A stretch of DNA of 64,000 bases from Leptospira broomii serovar Hurstbridge str. 5399 (GCF_000243715.2 NZ_AHMO02000008.1:297001-361000); one strand, 5' to 3'. Numbered from the stretch's first letter, positions 1 to 9,607 are shown. A program made the numbers and translations. The notes: generated from the letters alone by a model not told the origin.

Positions 1-386
1 TCGAAAGCCTCTTACGATCCTTCGGATACAAGACAGACGAAATCCGAATAGATCTTAGGTGCGAACCGGTCCCTCTTAGACAAAACGCGTTCATTCCTAT
101 CGGTCTCATATTGAACGAGTTAGTCACAAACGCTTTGAAGCACGCCTTTATTTCAAAGCCTTCTGCCGAAGTAAAATCGCTCGGAATCGCTTTTTACACG
201 GAGGGCAACTGGGTTCACTTAGAAGTCAGCGATAACGGAAGCGGGAAGGACCCGAAAGTTCGACCTTCAGAGTCAATGGGTTTAGAACTCGTAGACCTAT
301 TAGCTAAACAACTAAAGGGGAACGTCCTGGACTTGACTCATTCGAAAGGAACAACTACTCGAGTTCGATTCCCGATCCTATCTTAA
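1..386 (+). CDS. Sensor histidine kinase, C-terminal ATPase part (partial)
   Basis: This is the 3' end of a gene that starts before the window; the frame is open from base 3. The visible part is a HATPase_c domain. It has an N-box reading LNELVTNALKHAF and a G1 box DNGSG, followed by a G2-like segment around GLELVDLLAKQL. This N-box wording is typical of HisKA_2/HWE-type sensor kinases, which phosphorylate a partner response regulator. The sensor and dimerisation domains lie outside the window, so the signal is unknown. The gene converges on the hydroxylase gene with only 13 bases between them. Family confidence is high; partner and role are unknown. Confidence 0.85.
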   Translation, partial: ESLLRSFGYKTDEIRIDLRCEPVPLRQNAFIPIGLILNELVTNALKHAFISKPSAEVKSLGIAFYTEGNWVHLEVSDNGSGKDPKVRPSESMGLELVDLLAKQLKGNVLDLTHSKGTTTRVRFPILS

Positions 387-399
387 TCTATTAAGTTAA

Positions 400-1218
400 T
401 CATGCATTTTGCGTGTTTGCATCGGTGATCGAAACCTCTTCCGGATCGCGATTCGTAACTTCTCGGAAGGTTTCCAAATATTTCGGATGATTCGTCCCCA
501 TTAAGCGATCCCAAATATTAAAATATAATCCGTAATTACAGTTAAAATATCGATGATGCATATTGTGGTGCGTCGTCGTATTATGCCATCTTAGAAATTT
601 ATTATCCAAAAATCCTTTCGGAAAAAGTTCGAAGGAAAGGTGACCTAAAACGTTTAGGAAATTGCTATAGAAGAAAAAAACCAAAAGCGCTATGGAATGC
701 ATCGGTAAAATCAAGGCAGCAAGAGGAATAATCCCCGCCTCTACGACCGCCTCGTACGGGTGGAAGGAAAATGCGGCCCAAGGAGAAGGGTTTGTGGATC
801 TATGATGAGTTAAATGCATTTTTTTGAAAAGAAGCGGGTGATGCATTAACCGGTGAGTCCAATAGAAATAGGTATCATGTAATAATATCAGTGCCACGAT
901 ACTGAACACCATGTACGCGACTCCATAATCGGAAACCTTTTCGTACAGTAGGGTCCAACCTTGTTCTTTCATCCAATAGACCAAGATTCCCGAGGCGGCA
1001 AAAATAAATAAAGTTAACGCGGAATATTTAAGCTCGTAATAGATTTTTTCTTTTTCAGGCAATCTCGATTGGATAATCCTGTGTTTTAATTTATCCCTAA
1101 AAACGTACCATACGAAGAAATATGCCAATCCGGCCATGAATAAATATCTTACCCATAATGTCACGAGCGAGAATACGTAGTAACCTTCGTATCCGATTTT
1201 TTGAACTAACTCAGTCAT
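400..1218 (-). CDS. Fatty acid hydroxylase / sterol desaturase family membrane protein
   Basis: A 272-residue integral membrane di-iron oxygenase of the fatty acid hydroxylase superfamily. The eight-histidine signature is complete: H114 and HRLMHH at 122-127, HLTHH at 135-139 and HHNMHH at 217-222. Hydrophobic segments lie near residues 12-40, 65-82, 98-115 and 160-190. Family members hydroxylate or desaturate lipid chains or sterols at the membrane; the substrate here cannot be read from sequence. It is convergent with the upstream kinase gene. About 130 bases separate it from the AraC gene behind it, so it probably has its own promoter. The ATG at 1218 gives a normal family length. Confidence 0.88.
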   Translation of the reverse strand: MTELVQKIGYEGYYVFSLVTLWVRYLFMAGLAYFFVWYVFRDKLKHRIIQSRLPEKEKIYYELKYSALTLFIFAASGILVYWMKEQGWTLLYEKVSDYGVAYMVFSIVALILLHDTYFYWTHRLMHHPLLFKKMHLTHHRSTNPSPWAAFSFHPYEAVVEAGIIPLAALILPMHSIALLVFFFYSNFLNVLGHLSFELFPKGFLDNKFLRWHNTTTHHNMHHRYFNCNYGLYFNIWDRLMGTNHPKYLETFREVTNRDPEEVSITDANTQNA

Positions 1219-1348
1219 GATTCCACCTCGCCGTCTTTATTTCTTTTCGCTTTCAATATCGTATTTTAACAGTAGGACCTTCGGGATTCTATTAGATCAT
1301 GAAAAGACCTAGCCGATTCCGAAATCAGGGAGGATTTATCGATGAATT

Positions 1349-2425
1349 TTATGACTGAGGTTGCCTTTCTCGATTTTTACGAAATTCTGTCGGAGTGACG
1401 CCGGTAAGTTCTTTGAACGCCCTGTTAAACGGGCCTAAGGATTGGTAGCCTAAGTCCATAGCGATTCGAATAATCGGAAACTCGTCCTTTCCGGAATCCA
1501 ATAGGATTTCGCATGCTTCTTGGATCCGATATCGATTGAGGAAGTCGGGAAAATTTCGAAAACCCATACCCTGATTAATCAGACGTCTTAGTTTATATTC
1601 CTGAACTTCCAAATCTTCCGCCAATTGGCCGATCGTTAGCCCGTCTTTTCGATATAGCTTTTCTTCTTCGAAAGCCAGGACTAATTTTCTCTTTAACGCC
1701 GGATCCGCTTGAATGACCCGTTCCTCTTCTTCGATTTCTCCGTCCGGCTCCGGATCGACCAAACCGTCTTTAAGTTCGAGCACTAAATGCATGAACGCAA
1801 GGATCAATCCCCAAGCGAGAACTACGTTTAATAAATCCAGGATTTCCGAAAGCGCTTTTCCGCGTAAAATCAAATGGGAGAATATCGAGAAAGTAATGAC
1901 GCTACCGGTAACGAGAATGTGGACCTCCCTCAATCGACGTCGAGTTTCTATTAGATCGTCCTTTCTTCCGGAATACGTCTGCAGAATGGCGGCCAGGACA
2001 AACGCGAGAGAAAGTAAGGTCGGAACTATGATATGAGCAATGACGGTTTCCGATTCGATCGGACCTCTCATATTGATTTCATCCAGTACCGGATAAACGA
2101 GTAAAGCCGATATCAAAATCTTTCCTATCAATAAAGACCAATGCCAAAGCTTCGGTTGAAAATTATCCACGAAGATAGCGGAGCTTAAGATCCAGAAAAA
2201 AAAAGGTAAACTAAGAAGTCCCCCGAATAGCCCGACCCGAATCGGGAGCGGAATCAGCATGTTCGGATCTAAGGAAAGGATAATATAGCAGATAATTCCG
2301 AAAGAAAAGCCTGCAGCGATTCGAATTCTGAGATCGTAATGATATCTCCATGCAAATAATCCTATAAGAAAGATTAAGTTCGAAAGACAGAAATAATGAA
2401 GGATATTTGTGATCTCTGAGATCAA
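1349..2425 (-). CDS. AraC-family regulator with membrane-spanning N-terminus
   Basis: About 358 residues. The N-terminal ~220 residues form roughly seven hydrophobic helices. The C-terminal ~110 residues are an AraC/XylS DNA-binding domain with two helix-turn-helix units; the second ends in DLGYQSLGPFNRAFKELTG, which matches the AraC signature. I place the start at TTG 2425, where TTGA overlaps the TGA stop of the upstream gene, with GGAAG 7 bases before. A longer reading from TTG 2458 would overlap that gene by 37 bases. It is likely a membrane-embedded one-component regulator. Ligand and targets are unknown. Confidence 0.85.
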   Translation of the reverse strand: MISEITNILHYFCLSNLIFLIGLFAWRYHYDLRIRIAAGFSFGIICYIILSLDPNMLIPLPIRVGLFGGLLSLPFFFWILSSAIFVDNFQPKLWHWSLLIGKILISALLVYPVLDEINMRGPIESETVIAHIIVPTLLSLAFVLAAILQTYSGRKDDLIETRRRLREVHILVTGSVITFSIFSHLILRGKALSEILDLLNVVLAWGLILAFMHLVLELKDGLVDPEPDGEIEEEERVIQADPALKRKLVLAFEEEKLYRKDGLTIGQLAEDLEVQEYKLRRLINQGMGFRNFPDFLNRYRIQEACEILLDSGKDEFPIIRIAMDLGYQSLGPFNRAFKELTGVTPTEFRKNRERQPQS

Positions 2426-3186
2426 GGGAGTTCTTCCAGTTTTTCCAATTCTCCCCAAAAGTCCTTTGTTTGTAAACCAGGAAGAAATTTCCTAATTAGA
2501 CTACTATCGACAAATGCGTCCTCTCGATCCGATTCTTCCTCGTTTCTTGGGTCGATTTTTCCGTTATCTTCTAAAAATCGGAAGATCTCGAACCAAGTAT
2601 GCCATTGATTGTCGGATAATAAAAGCTCCGACGGGAGAGTGTCCTTGCGGTCGAGGAGGATTCTTCTAAGAACTTGAGTTATATCGTCAACATGAACTAA
2701 GTTCAGTTGCCGTTTGTTTTTTTTGACCAGACCTTTTCGCGCCCAGTCACCCGGATTCCGTTTCGGCCCGTAAATCCCACAAAGCCTTAAAATTTTCCCA
2801 CCGCTCTCCAAGAATCGTTCTTCTATTTCGTAACGCGCATGATCGGAATTTTTTGGGGTCGTCTCGAGTATATCGCCTCCGCGTTGATAGATGCTTGTCG
2901 TTCCGAGCAACCAACGCCGGCGGGCCACTTTCGGTAGGACCTCCAAAAGCAAATCGCGTGTCGCGAGGGAATGGATCGGAAAGGTTACGATCAACGCTTC
3001 AAAAGGAGAACTTTCGAACTCGGACTTAAATTTTTGGATCGCTTCCGGTTGCGAAAAATCGACTTTTTTAGAGGTATCCGTACGAGTGTTTGCGGAAAAA
3101 CCGATAACAGGAAGATCTAATTCCAGAGCTCGAATCGCTCGCAATCCGGTATAACCCAACCCGAGAATTGCGAAAGAATCCATCAA
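2422..3186 (-). CDS. NAD(P)-binding Rossmann-fold epimerase/dehydratase-like protein
   Basis: A 254-residue protein with an N-terminal Rossmann motif GLGYTG (residues 9-14) and an extended-SDR/YeeZ-like layout, including LRLCGIYGP in the middle and HVDDI later, where sugar-nucleotide epimerases have their conserved loops. The usual YxxxK pair is not obvious; an IYQRGG segment sits near where it would be. The reaction is therefore uncertain. It follows purB with one base between the two genes and is translationally coupled to the AraC regulator (TTGA overlap), suggesting one transcript purB-epimerase-AraC. Confidence 0.72.
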   Translation of the reverse strand: MMDSFAILGLGYTGLRAIRALELDLPVIGFSANTRTDTSKKVDFSQPEAIQKFKSEFESSPFEALIVTFPIHSLATRDLLLEVLPKVARRRWLLGTTSIYQRGGDILETTPKNSDHARYEIEERFLESGGKILRLCGIYGPKRNPGDWARKGLVKKNKRQLNLVHVDDITQVLRRILLDRKDTLPSELLLSDNQWHTWFEIFRFLEDNGKIDPRNEEESDREDAFVDSSLIRKFLPGLQTKDFWGELEKLEELP

Positions 3187-3187
3187 A

Positions 3188-4489
3188 TTATTCTAATCCG
3201 AGACGCTTGTAGATCAGCCCTACTTTCGCCAGATACGGTTCTATTCGGAAAATCGCATCCAGATCGTCCGGATTCAGAACTTCTTGAACCTTCGGATCGG
3301 CTGCGAGTCTACCTTTTAACGTCTGAGTTTGGTCCGCCCAAACCGCCATCGCATGTCCCTGAACTATCGAGTACGCATCTTCTCGAGTGATTCCTCCTTT
3401 TTCGATTAAGTGAAGAAGAACTTTTTGAGAAAATATTAATCCACGCGTGATTCCTAATGTTCTCTCGATCGCATCCGGATAAACATGCAGGTTTTTGACT
3501 ACGAATAACATCTTATCTAAAATGTATTCGAGCGCTATCGTCGAATCCGGGATCACGATACGTTCCGCGGAGGAATGGGAAATATCTCGTTCATGCCAAA
3601 GTGGAACGTTCTGCAAAGCGGTTTGTACGTTCGAACGTACTACTCTTGAGATTCCGGAAATTCTTTCGCATATCACCGGATTTCGTTTATGAGGCATAGC
3701 CGAAGAACCTTTTTGTCCAACGGAAAACGGCTCCTCCACTTCACGGCCTTCCGTCTTTTGCAAGAGACGAACTTCGGTTGCGAAACGATCCAGGCTAGCT
3801 GCAGTCACGCCGAGAGCCGACATATAAGCTGCATGCCTATCTCTAGACACTACCTGAGTCGCAATCGGGTCTGGCTTTAAACCCAATCGTTCGCAAACAT
3901 ACTCCTCTATATCGGGCTCGATATTGGAATAAGTTCCTACGGCGCCCGAAAGTTTTCCCACCGCGATTTCTTCCTTTGCGGTTTGAAGACGGCTACGGTT
4001 CCTGCGCATCTCTTCGTAAAAGAGAGCGAATTTTAATCCGAGTGTCATCGGCTCGGCGTGAATTCCATGCGACCTACCGATACAAGGAAGATCTCTATAC
4101 TGAATCGCTTTTTCTCGGATCGCCTCAATCAGTTGATCGGTCTTACGAAGAATGAGCTCCATTGCCTGTACCATCTGAACGCATAAGGCCGTATCGCCGA
4201 TATCAGAGGAAGTGAGTCCATGGTGAACATGACGTCCCGCAGGCCCAATATAAGAATTCATATTGGTTAAGAAGGCAATCACATCGTGATGAACCTTCGA
4301 TTCGATTTCCAGTATTTCATCGACCTTAAAACGAGCTTTGGACCGAATCTCTTCGAAATCCTCTTCCGGGATTTCTCCCTTCTTGGTTCTCACTTCACAC
4401 GCGAGAATTTCGATTTCTTTCCAAATATTGAATTTATTTTCTAGTTCCCAGATTCTTGCAATTTCCGGGTTAGAATAACGGTCGATCAT
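3188..4489 (-). CDS. purB: Adenylosuccinate lyase
   Basis: A 433-residue fumarase/aspartase-superfamily enzyme that cleaves SAICAR to AICAR and adenylosuccinate to AMP in purine synthesis. It carries the superfamily signature GSSAMPHKRNP (near residue 260), the flexible active-site loop, and an HHGLTSSDIGDT segment holding the conserved TS..D residues. The length and the N-terminal MIDRYSNPEIARIW fit bacterial PurB. The ATG at 4489 has AGGAAG five bases upstream. A hairpin (4503-4517) sits directly before that ribosome-binding site. It leads a probable three-gene transcript with the epimerase and AraC genes. Confidence 0.97.
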   Translation of the reverse strand: MIDRYSNPEIARIWELENKFNIWKEIEILACEVRTKKGEIPEEDFEEIRSKARFKVDEILEIESKVHHDVIAFLTNMNSYIGPAGRHVHHGLTSSDIGDTALCVQMVQAMELILRKTDQLIEAIREKAIQYRDLPCIGRSHGIHAEPMTLGLKFALFYEEMRRNRSRLQTAKEEIAVGKLSGAVGTYSNIEPDIEEYVCERLGLKPDPIATQVVSRDRHAAYMSALGVTAASLDRFATEVRLLQKTEGREVEEPFSVGQKGSSAMPHKRNPVICERISGISRVVRSNVQTALQNVPLWHERDISHSSAERIVIPDSTIALEYILDKMLFVVKNLHVYPDAIERTLGITRGLIFSQKVLLHLIEKGGITREDAYSIVQGHAMAVWADQTQTLKGRLAADPKVQEVLNPDDLDAIFRIEPYLAKVGLIYKRLGLE

Positions 4490-4502
4490 CGGAACTTCCT
4501 GG

Positions 4503-4562
4503 GGGAAAGTCTCCCCTCTCTATGATAGGATTTTCAACCTTAAGCTTCCCGTAAACGGGAAA
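4503..4562 (-). promoter_or_regulatory. purB leader with two hairpins
   Basis: Two inverted repeats lie in the 91-base space between the kinase-like gene and purB. GGGGA/TCCCC (4503-4517, 5-bp stem) ends next to the purB AGGAAG site. TTCCCG/CGGGAA (4547-4562, four-base loop) lies further upstream. Neither is followed by a T-run, so they look like leader structures more than terminators. A role in translation control is inference only. Confidence 0.35.
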
Positions 4563-4580
4563 AAGCGCTTTAGGAAGACG

Positions 4581-5648
4581 TCAACCTAAGTCGAAAGACC
4601 TCACAAACTCTTTGATCAAATTGATATGATCCACCTCGGGCGAAGGGTTTTCCTTGCTAGGTTCGTAAAGGTGCTCGTCAAAAACGTGATAGTCGAAAAT
4701 CTTTAATTCGAAATCCGGGATCGTAATAATGATATTCTCCGAATGGATATCGAAGATTAATTTTTCCTCGTCGGCTAAATAACGAGTCACTTCGATGACT
4801 CTATGAAAATCCATTGCGATTTTTTTAAGTTTCGCCTTGTTGATGATTCCGAATCTATGAGTATCGAAATTTAACTTCCATTTGGGAAAAAGGGCGTCCT
4901 GAATCGGGTTCTGTCTAATCTTCTCGTTTAAGCGAATGAATTCTTTCAAATGCTTTCCAGGCAAAAGATTTTGGTTATCACATGGAGTAAGAGTGATGAT
5001 AGGAATTCCGAACGGACTTTTACGAAATCGAAGGCCCATAAAAAATCGAGTGGGAAGCACGAGATCCGGAATCAAACTTTTTAGTTTCCAATAATGAAGT
5101 CGCTCCAGACCCAATCTCGCAAACTTAAATCGAATCTCGTCCTTGGCAGATTCTTTCCAGGTAGCGCTCTGTAGGAACTCCATCAGACGGATTTCTTCCG
5201 GCTTCAGATATTTTCCCAAATTCCTTTGCACCTCTTTGTATAAAGAACCGAAAATAGGATCGGAAGGAAGCTTTGACTTACCGATCTTAACAACCTGATT
5301 CCAAGGTAAGGCATATACGAATTTGTAAGAACCGCGCCCGATGTAGTTCTCGGACGCCAGCGGCATAAAGCTGTCTAAAAATTCCCGACCATATCGATGG
5401 GTAATTCTGAATACATGAGAAACCGGAAAAACCCGCTCGTATAATTTCCGAAAGAATCCTGACTGCCTAAGCCGAAAATCGATCGGGAGATCTTCGAGAG
5501 GTATCCGTTCCTCTGTTTTTTCGTGATCGAAGAAGAGTTCTTTATCCAGTCCCTTTTCAAGGATCTCGATAAAGTTTGGAATTCCCGGAGAATTCCAGAA
5601 ATTCCGAATCGCATCTCCAAATTCGGAGAGTCTTCCCTTCTTTGCCAT
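4581..5648 (-). CDS. Protein-kinase-like fold protein, unknown substrate
   Basis: A 355-residue protein with no clear named family but with landmarks of a kinase fold. There is a glycine-rich loop GRGSYKFVY (104-112), a lysine in VVKIGK (K121), a catalytic-loop-like DIHSENIII (300-308; compare HxDxxxxN) and a metal-loop-like IFDY (317-320; compare DFG). Order and spacing match a small kinase, an aminoglycoside-phosphotransferase-like or a lipopolysaccharide-kinase-like enzyme. The ATG lies four bases after the stop of the solute-binding lipoprotein gene, so the two are probably co-transcribed. The kinase assignment is inference from motifs. Confidence 0.62.
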   Translation of the reverse strand: MAKKGRLSEFGDAIRNFWNSPGIPNFIEILEKGLDKELFFDHEKTEERIPLEDLPIDFRLRQSGFFRKLYERVFPVSHVFRITHRYGREFLDSFMPLASENYIGRGSYKFVYALPWNQVVKIGKSKLPSDPIFGSLYKEVQRNLGKYLKPEEIRLMEFLQSATWKESAKDEIRFKFARLGLERLHYWKLKSLIPDLVLPTRFFMGLRFRKSPFGIPIITLTPCDNQNLLPGKHLKEFIRLNEKIRQNPIQDALFPKWKLNFDTHRFGIINKAKLKKIAMDFHRVIEVTRYLADEEKLIFDIHSENIIITIPDFELKIFDYHVFDEHLYEPSKENPSPEVDHINLIKEFVRSFDLG

Positions 5649-5652
5649 TTTT

Positions 5653-7491
5653 CTAAAGTTGCGGAGAATACTTGAGCACGGGAGAATAGGTCGGCATAGC
5701 GCTTTTAGACTTTTTATTAGAGTTTAATAAGTCCGATTTATTCTCGTCCAACCACCAAAGATGATTAGCACCGCTCTCTCCGTTAAACCTTCCTAAAGGA
5801 TTGATAGGGAATCCGAATCGATTCCAATACAATAGTCGAGTGGATTTTGTGTTCCAAAGTAGGACATATGGAACCTCTTTTGTTAAAGCCTTATCGATTT
5901 TACGAAGTAGATCCGTACGTTTTTGTACGTTGAACTCGGTCTTTTGTTCTTGGATTAACTTATCGACTTCGGAACTTTTAAAACCGGCCAAATTATTCTG
6001 GCCGGTTTCATCCGCGTATTTTGAAAACCACATAGGTTCCGGATCGGGAAATAATCCCCCACCCCATGCGGCCCAGGTCATATCAAAATCGTATTTATCG
6101 ACGCGCGAACTCCACTCTGCTAAATCGGTGAGATCGATACTAGCTTGGATCCCGAGTTCCTTTGCGCGTTCAATAAAAACCGTAAAATATTTTTCGGTTC
6201 CTTTATCTCTATCTAAAATTGCGAATTTAAATTCTTTGCCCCCCTTTTCCAGAATCCCCTTTGCATTGGGCTTCCAACCGGCTTCCGATAAAAGTTTTCG
6301 TGCCTTTGCCGGATCATAATCGATCGGAGGGTTGGGCGTGGAATTTCCGGGCCATACTCCCGTGTAATACGCGTCCGTTAAGTCGTATTCGTTAAACGCT
6401 AGTTTCTCAACTAGAAGTTTCCTATCCACCAAATGTGCGATCGCCTTCCGAACGCGGACATCGTCGAACGGCGGACGCCTCATATTAAACACCCAGCCTT
6501 GAAAACCTATCGGCTTATCGTTATAAACTTTTTGCTTAACGATATAATTTTTATCGAATGGTTCGCCCGTCGCCTCCTTCACCCAAGTATATGCCTTATA
6601 AACCGGATATATGTCGATGTCGCCTTTTTTAAAGGCTTGAAACGCGACCGCTTCCTCGGTATAAACTTTAAATAAAAGAACGTCGAAGTTATCGCTTCCC
6701 TTATAAAAGGGATAAGCGCGCATCCAATAGTCTCCGCGTCTACGTAAGCGGATATATCTTCCTTTTTTAGCCGATAAAAGTTCGTACGGTCCGGAAACTA
6801 CGGGGAATTCGAAGTTTTCCTTATTAAAATCTTTTTCCTTAAAGTGATGTTCAGGAAGAATAAATAGGGAATGCGCGACCGTTTCGAAATTCGACCAATG
6901 AATTTCTTTTTGCGTAAATTCGACTTCATATTCGCTTAATACTATCGGTTTTTCGAATCGAGCTAATCCGATCCGGAACACTGCCGTATTGTTCTCTTTG
7001 TTCATTAAGGTTTCATAAGTAAAGAGAACGTCTTTTGCAGTAACCGGTTTACCGTCGGACCATTTCGCGTTCCTATCGATCGCAAACGTGAATTTTTTCT
7101 TATCTGCGGAGATTTTCCAGGAACTTGCCAAGTGAGGAATCGGTTCCAGCGTTATCGGATGGTACTCCAACAAAGGCTCGAACATCGTTTGAAATATTTC
7201 CGCAGTTGTGGAGAATTGCTCTAGATAATAATTTAAAGATTTCGGGAATTGATGGCTGTAAATTCGGAGCGTTCCGCCTTTCTTAGCGTCGTTGGAAGCA
7301 ATAGGATTATTTTTTCTTAATGCTTCCGGTATTGATGAATATGCCCCTTGCCAAGAAATATCCTTAACAACGGTTCCGTTATCGGAGTCTTCTTTCTCTC
7401 CGCAGGAAAAAGTCAGTCCGATCAAAAAGCCTATAATCAGGAGTATGATCGAATTCCGAATTTTTTGTACCCAATTCGTTTCCCGTTTCAA
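5653..7491 (-). CDS. Extracellular solute-binding lipoprotein, family 5 (peptide/oligopeptide type)
   Basis: A 612-residue protein of the SBP_bac_5 family, which delivers peptides, nickel or similar ligands to ABC permeases. The N-terminus is a lipoprotein signal with spirochaete lipobox LTFSC (Cys30). Family landmarks include GGTLRI early, then WSDGKPVTAKDVLFTYE and VRKAIAHLVDRKLLVEKL. The overall wording resembles YejA. No permease or ATPase genes are adjacent, so it is an orphan receptor here. The start is TTG at 7491 with GAGG six bases upstream; no in-frame ATG lies before the signal peptide. It is followed by the kinase-like gene at four bases. Confidence 0.9.
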   Translation of the reverse strand: MKRETNWVQKIRNSIILLIIGFLIGLTFSCGEKEDSDNGTVVKDISWQGAYSSIPEALRKNNPIASNDAKKGGTLRIYSHQFPKSLNYYLEQFSTTAEIFQTMFEPLLEYHPITLEPIPHLASSWKISADKKKFTFAIDRNAKWSDGKPVTAKDVLFTYETLMNKENNTAVFRIGLARFEKPIVLSEYEVEFTQKEIHWSNFETVAHSLFILPEHHFKEKDFNKENFEFPVVSGPYELLSAKKGRYIRLRRRGDYWMRAYPFYKGSDNFDVLLFKVYTEEAVAFQAFKKGDIDIYPVYKAYTWVKEATGEPFDKNYIVKQKVYNDKPIGFQGWVFNMRRPPFDDVRVRKAIAHLVDRKLLVEKLAFNEYDLTDAYYTGVWPGNSTPNPPIDYDPAKARKLLSEAGWKPNAKGILEKGGKEFKFAILDRDKGTEKYFTVFIERAKELGIQASIDLTDLAEWSSRVDKYDFDMTWAAWGGGLFPDPEPMWFSKYADETGQNNLAGFKSSEVDKLIQEQKTEFNVQKRTDLLRKIDKALTKEVPYVLLWNTKSTRLLYWNRFGFPINPLGRFNGESGANHLWWLDENKSDLLNSNKKSKSAMPTYSPVLKYSPQL

Positions 7492-7582
7492 TGTGCACCT
7501 CGCTCGTTAGAAACTTTTGCAAAGACTGCATTTCGGGCAAACTGAATACGGTTTTTAAAGGGATTTTTCGAATTGAAACGGC

Positions 7583-9607
7583 TTATTTTACTCGATGAGC
7601 GAACACTACGTCCGGTATCCGCTTAAGATTTCCAAGAATTTCCTTTAGCTGATCCAGATGCTCTACTTCGATCATGAATCGCGCCATTAGAGTGTCTTTC
7701 TGAACGGTGGAAGCTCCCGCTTCCAAAATATTCGTCTGGGTTCCCGAAATGCTTTTAACCATTTCTAAGTAGATTCCTTGACGATCCCTGGCCTTAACTT
7801 CGACTCTTACAGGAACCGGTTCGGTTTGTCCATAATCCCAATCGACGGATATGATTCGAAGTTGCTCTTCTTCCCTCTGTTTCAATGCCACGCTGCAATT
7901 TTTCTTGTGAACGGAAACCCCGCGCCCTCTCGTAACAAATCCGATAATTTGGTCCCCCGGCAAAGGAGAACAGCAGCCGGAAAGGCGCACGGGAATATCC
8001 CTTAATCCTGCGACGAGGACCCGGCCTTCGCCTGAATGGCCTTGCTTTTGATTCTTATCGTGCGAAGGCTTTCTCTTCAGCTCTTCCAGGACCTCCGCAT
8101 TGAGGGTAAGTTCTGCGGCAGATTCGGCCCCATGTTCCAGATCTTTGCGACTCTCCTCGCGAAGCTTCCGGAAGTAGGCTCGAAGTTTTTGTCGAGCGGA
8201 AGTAGTTCTAACGATTCTAAGCCAAATCGGCGAAGGTTTTGATCGTTTATCAACTACAACCTCCACTTGGTCCCCGCTACGTAACTCCGTTCGTAAGGGA
8301 ATCATTCTATTATTTATTTTAGCTCCCTTACAATGGAGACCAACGTCAGTATGAATTCTAAATGCAAAGTCGAGCACAGTCGCGCCCTTCGGAAGCTGAA
8401 TGATCTCGCCCTTCGGAGTAAAAACGAACACTTCGTCTTCATGAAGATCATATTTTAACTCTTCCAGGAATTCTTTCGGATCCAATGCAGAATCCTGCCA
8501 GGATTGAAGGACCTCCAACCATTTTACGGTTAGATGCCGTTCGTTAGCATGGGTCTTACCTTCTTTGTACACCCAATGTGCCGCGATTCCGAATTCGGCG
8601 ATTGCGTTCATCTCCGCAGTTCGAATTTGAACCTCGAGAGGTTTCCCGTCGGGACCGATCACGGTCGTATGCAAGGATTGATACATATTCGTCTTAGGAG
8701 TCGCTATGTAGTCTTTGAACCTTCCCGGAACAGGAGTCCAAAGAGTATGCACAATTCCTAAAACTCCATAGCAATCCTTGATTTCGTCCGTAATTATCCG
8801 AATCGCTCTCAAATCGAAGATTTCGTCGAAGGTTTTCTCCTTCGTTTTCATTTTTCTATAAATGGAGAAGAAATGTTTCGCTCTTCCGTCGACTTGCGCG
8901 TTGATATTTATTTCCGCCAAACGTTGCTTTAGAATAATTTGAAGTTTATCAATATACTCTTCTCGCTCGGATTTCTTTACATTGATTCTTTTTTTTATAT
9001 CCTGGTATTCTTCCGGATAAATGACCTGAAAAGCGAGGTCTTCCAGCTCCGACTTAACTTTATAAATACCTAATCTTCCCGCGATAGGCGCGTAAAGTGA
9101 AAGAGTTTCGTTAGCAATCCTGCGTTGTTTTTCGGGCGGCTGAAAGGAAAGAGTCCTCATATTATGCGTTTTGTCCGCAAGCTTGATCAGTATGACTCGA
9201 ATATCTTGAATCGTAGCGATGATGATTTTACGGATATTTTCGGCAGCCTCCGTTTCTCGAGATTGGCTCTTGATCTCCGAAATTTTCGTGACGCCTTCCA
9301 CAAGTTGGGTGATTTCGGTGCCAAAGTCCGAGACCATATTTTCCCGGGTATATTTCGTATCTTCTATAACATCGTGAAGAATTCCGGCGGAAATTACTTT
9401 TTCGTCCAATCCCAGCTCGTAAAGAATATAGCCTACCTGCAACGGATGCACGATATAAGGCTCTCCGGATAGACGAAACTGCCCCTGGTGTGCATCTTCG
9501 GAAATCTTATATGCTTTTTCCACGAGTTCCAGAGACTCCGGTCCGAGACGATCTCGGACTCCTTCTAAAAGCATTTCTTTGGTTGCGGGAGCTTTCACAA
9601 ATCCCAT
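7583..9607 (-). CDS. rel: Bifunctional (p)ppGpp synthetase/hydrolase (RSH)
   Basis: A 674-residue long-RSH enzyme of the stringent response that makes and degrades (p)ppGpp. Order: HD hydrolase domain with H54 and HD 78-79 (ILHDVIEDT); synthetase domain with RFKDYIATPKTNMYQSLHTT near residue 295; TGS domain from about 390; a Cys-rich segment (SGCCSPLPGD); and a C-terminal ACT domain. The RFKD wording and intact HD motif mark a bifunctional Rel/SpoT type rather than synthetase-only RelA. The ATG at 9607 overlaps the nadC stop as TGATG; a TTG one codon earlier is less likely. It is co-transcribed with nadC. Confidence 0.96.
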   Translation of the reverse strand: MGFVKAPATKEMLLEGVRDRLGPESLELVEKAYKISEDAHQGQFRLSGEPYIVHPLQVGYILYELGLDEKVISAGILHDVIEDTKYTRENMVSDFGTEITQLVEGVTKISEIKSQSRETEAAENIRKIIIATIQDIRVILIKLADKTHNMRTLSFQPPEKQRRIANETLSLYAPIAGRLGIYKVKSELEDLAFQVIYPEEYQDIKKRINVKKSEREEYIDKLQIILKQRLAEININAQVDGRAKHFFSIYRKMKTKEKTFDEIFDLRAIRIITDEIKDCYGVLGIVHTLWTPVPGRFKDYIATPKTNMYQSLHTTVIGPDGKPLEVQIRTAEMNAIAEFGIAAHWVYKEGKTHANERHLTVKWLEVLQSWQDSALDPKEFLEELKYDLHEDEVFVFTPKGEIIQLPKGATVLDFAFRIHTDVGLHCKGAKINNRMIPLRTELRSGDQVEVVVDKRSKPSPIWLRIVRTTSARQKLRAYFRKLREESRKDLEHGAESAAELTLNAEVLEELKRKPSHDKNQKQGHSGEGRVLVAGLRDIPVRLSGCCSPLPGDQIIGFVTRGRGVSVHKKNCSVALKQREEEQLRIISVDWDYGQTEPVPVRVEVKARDRQGIYLEMVKSISGTQTNILEAGASTVQKDTLMARFMIEVEHLDQLKEILGNLKRIPDVVFAHRVK

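Noticed and set aside
6433..6675. Plus-strand frame within the solute-binding lipoprotein gene
   Set aside because: Shadow frame opposite a well-supported gene.
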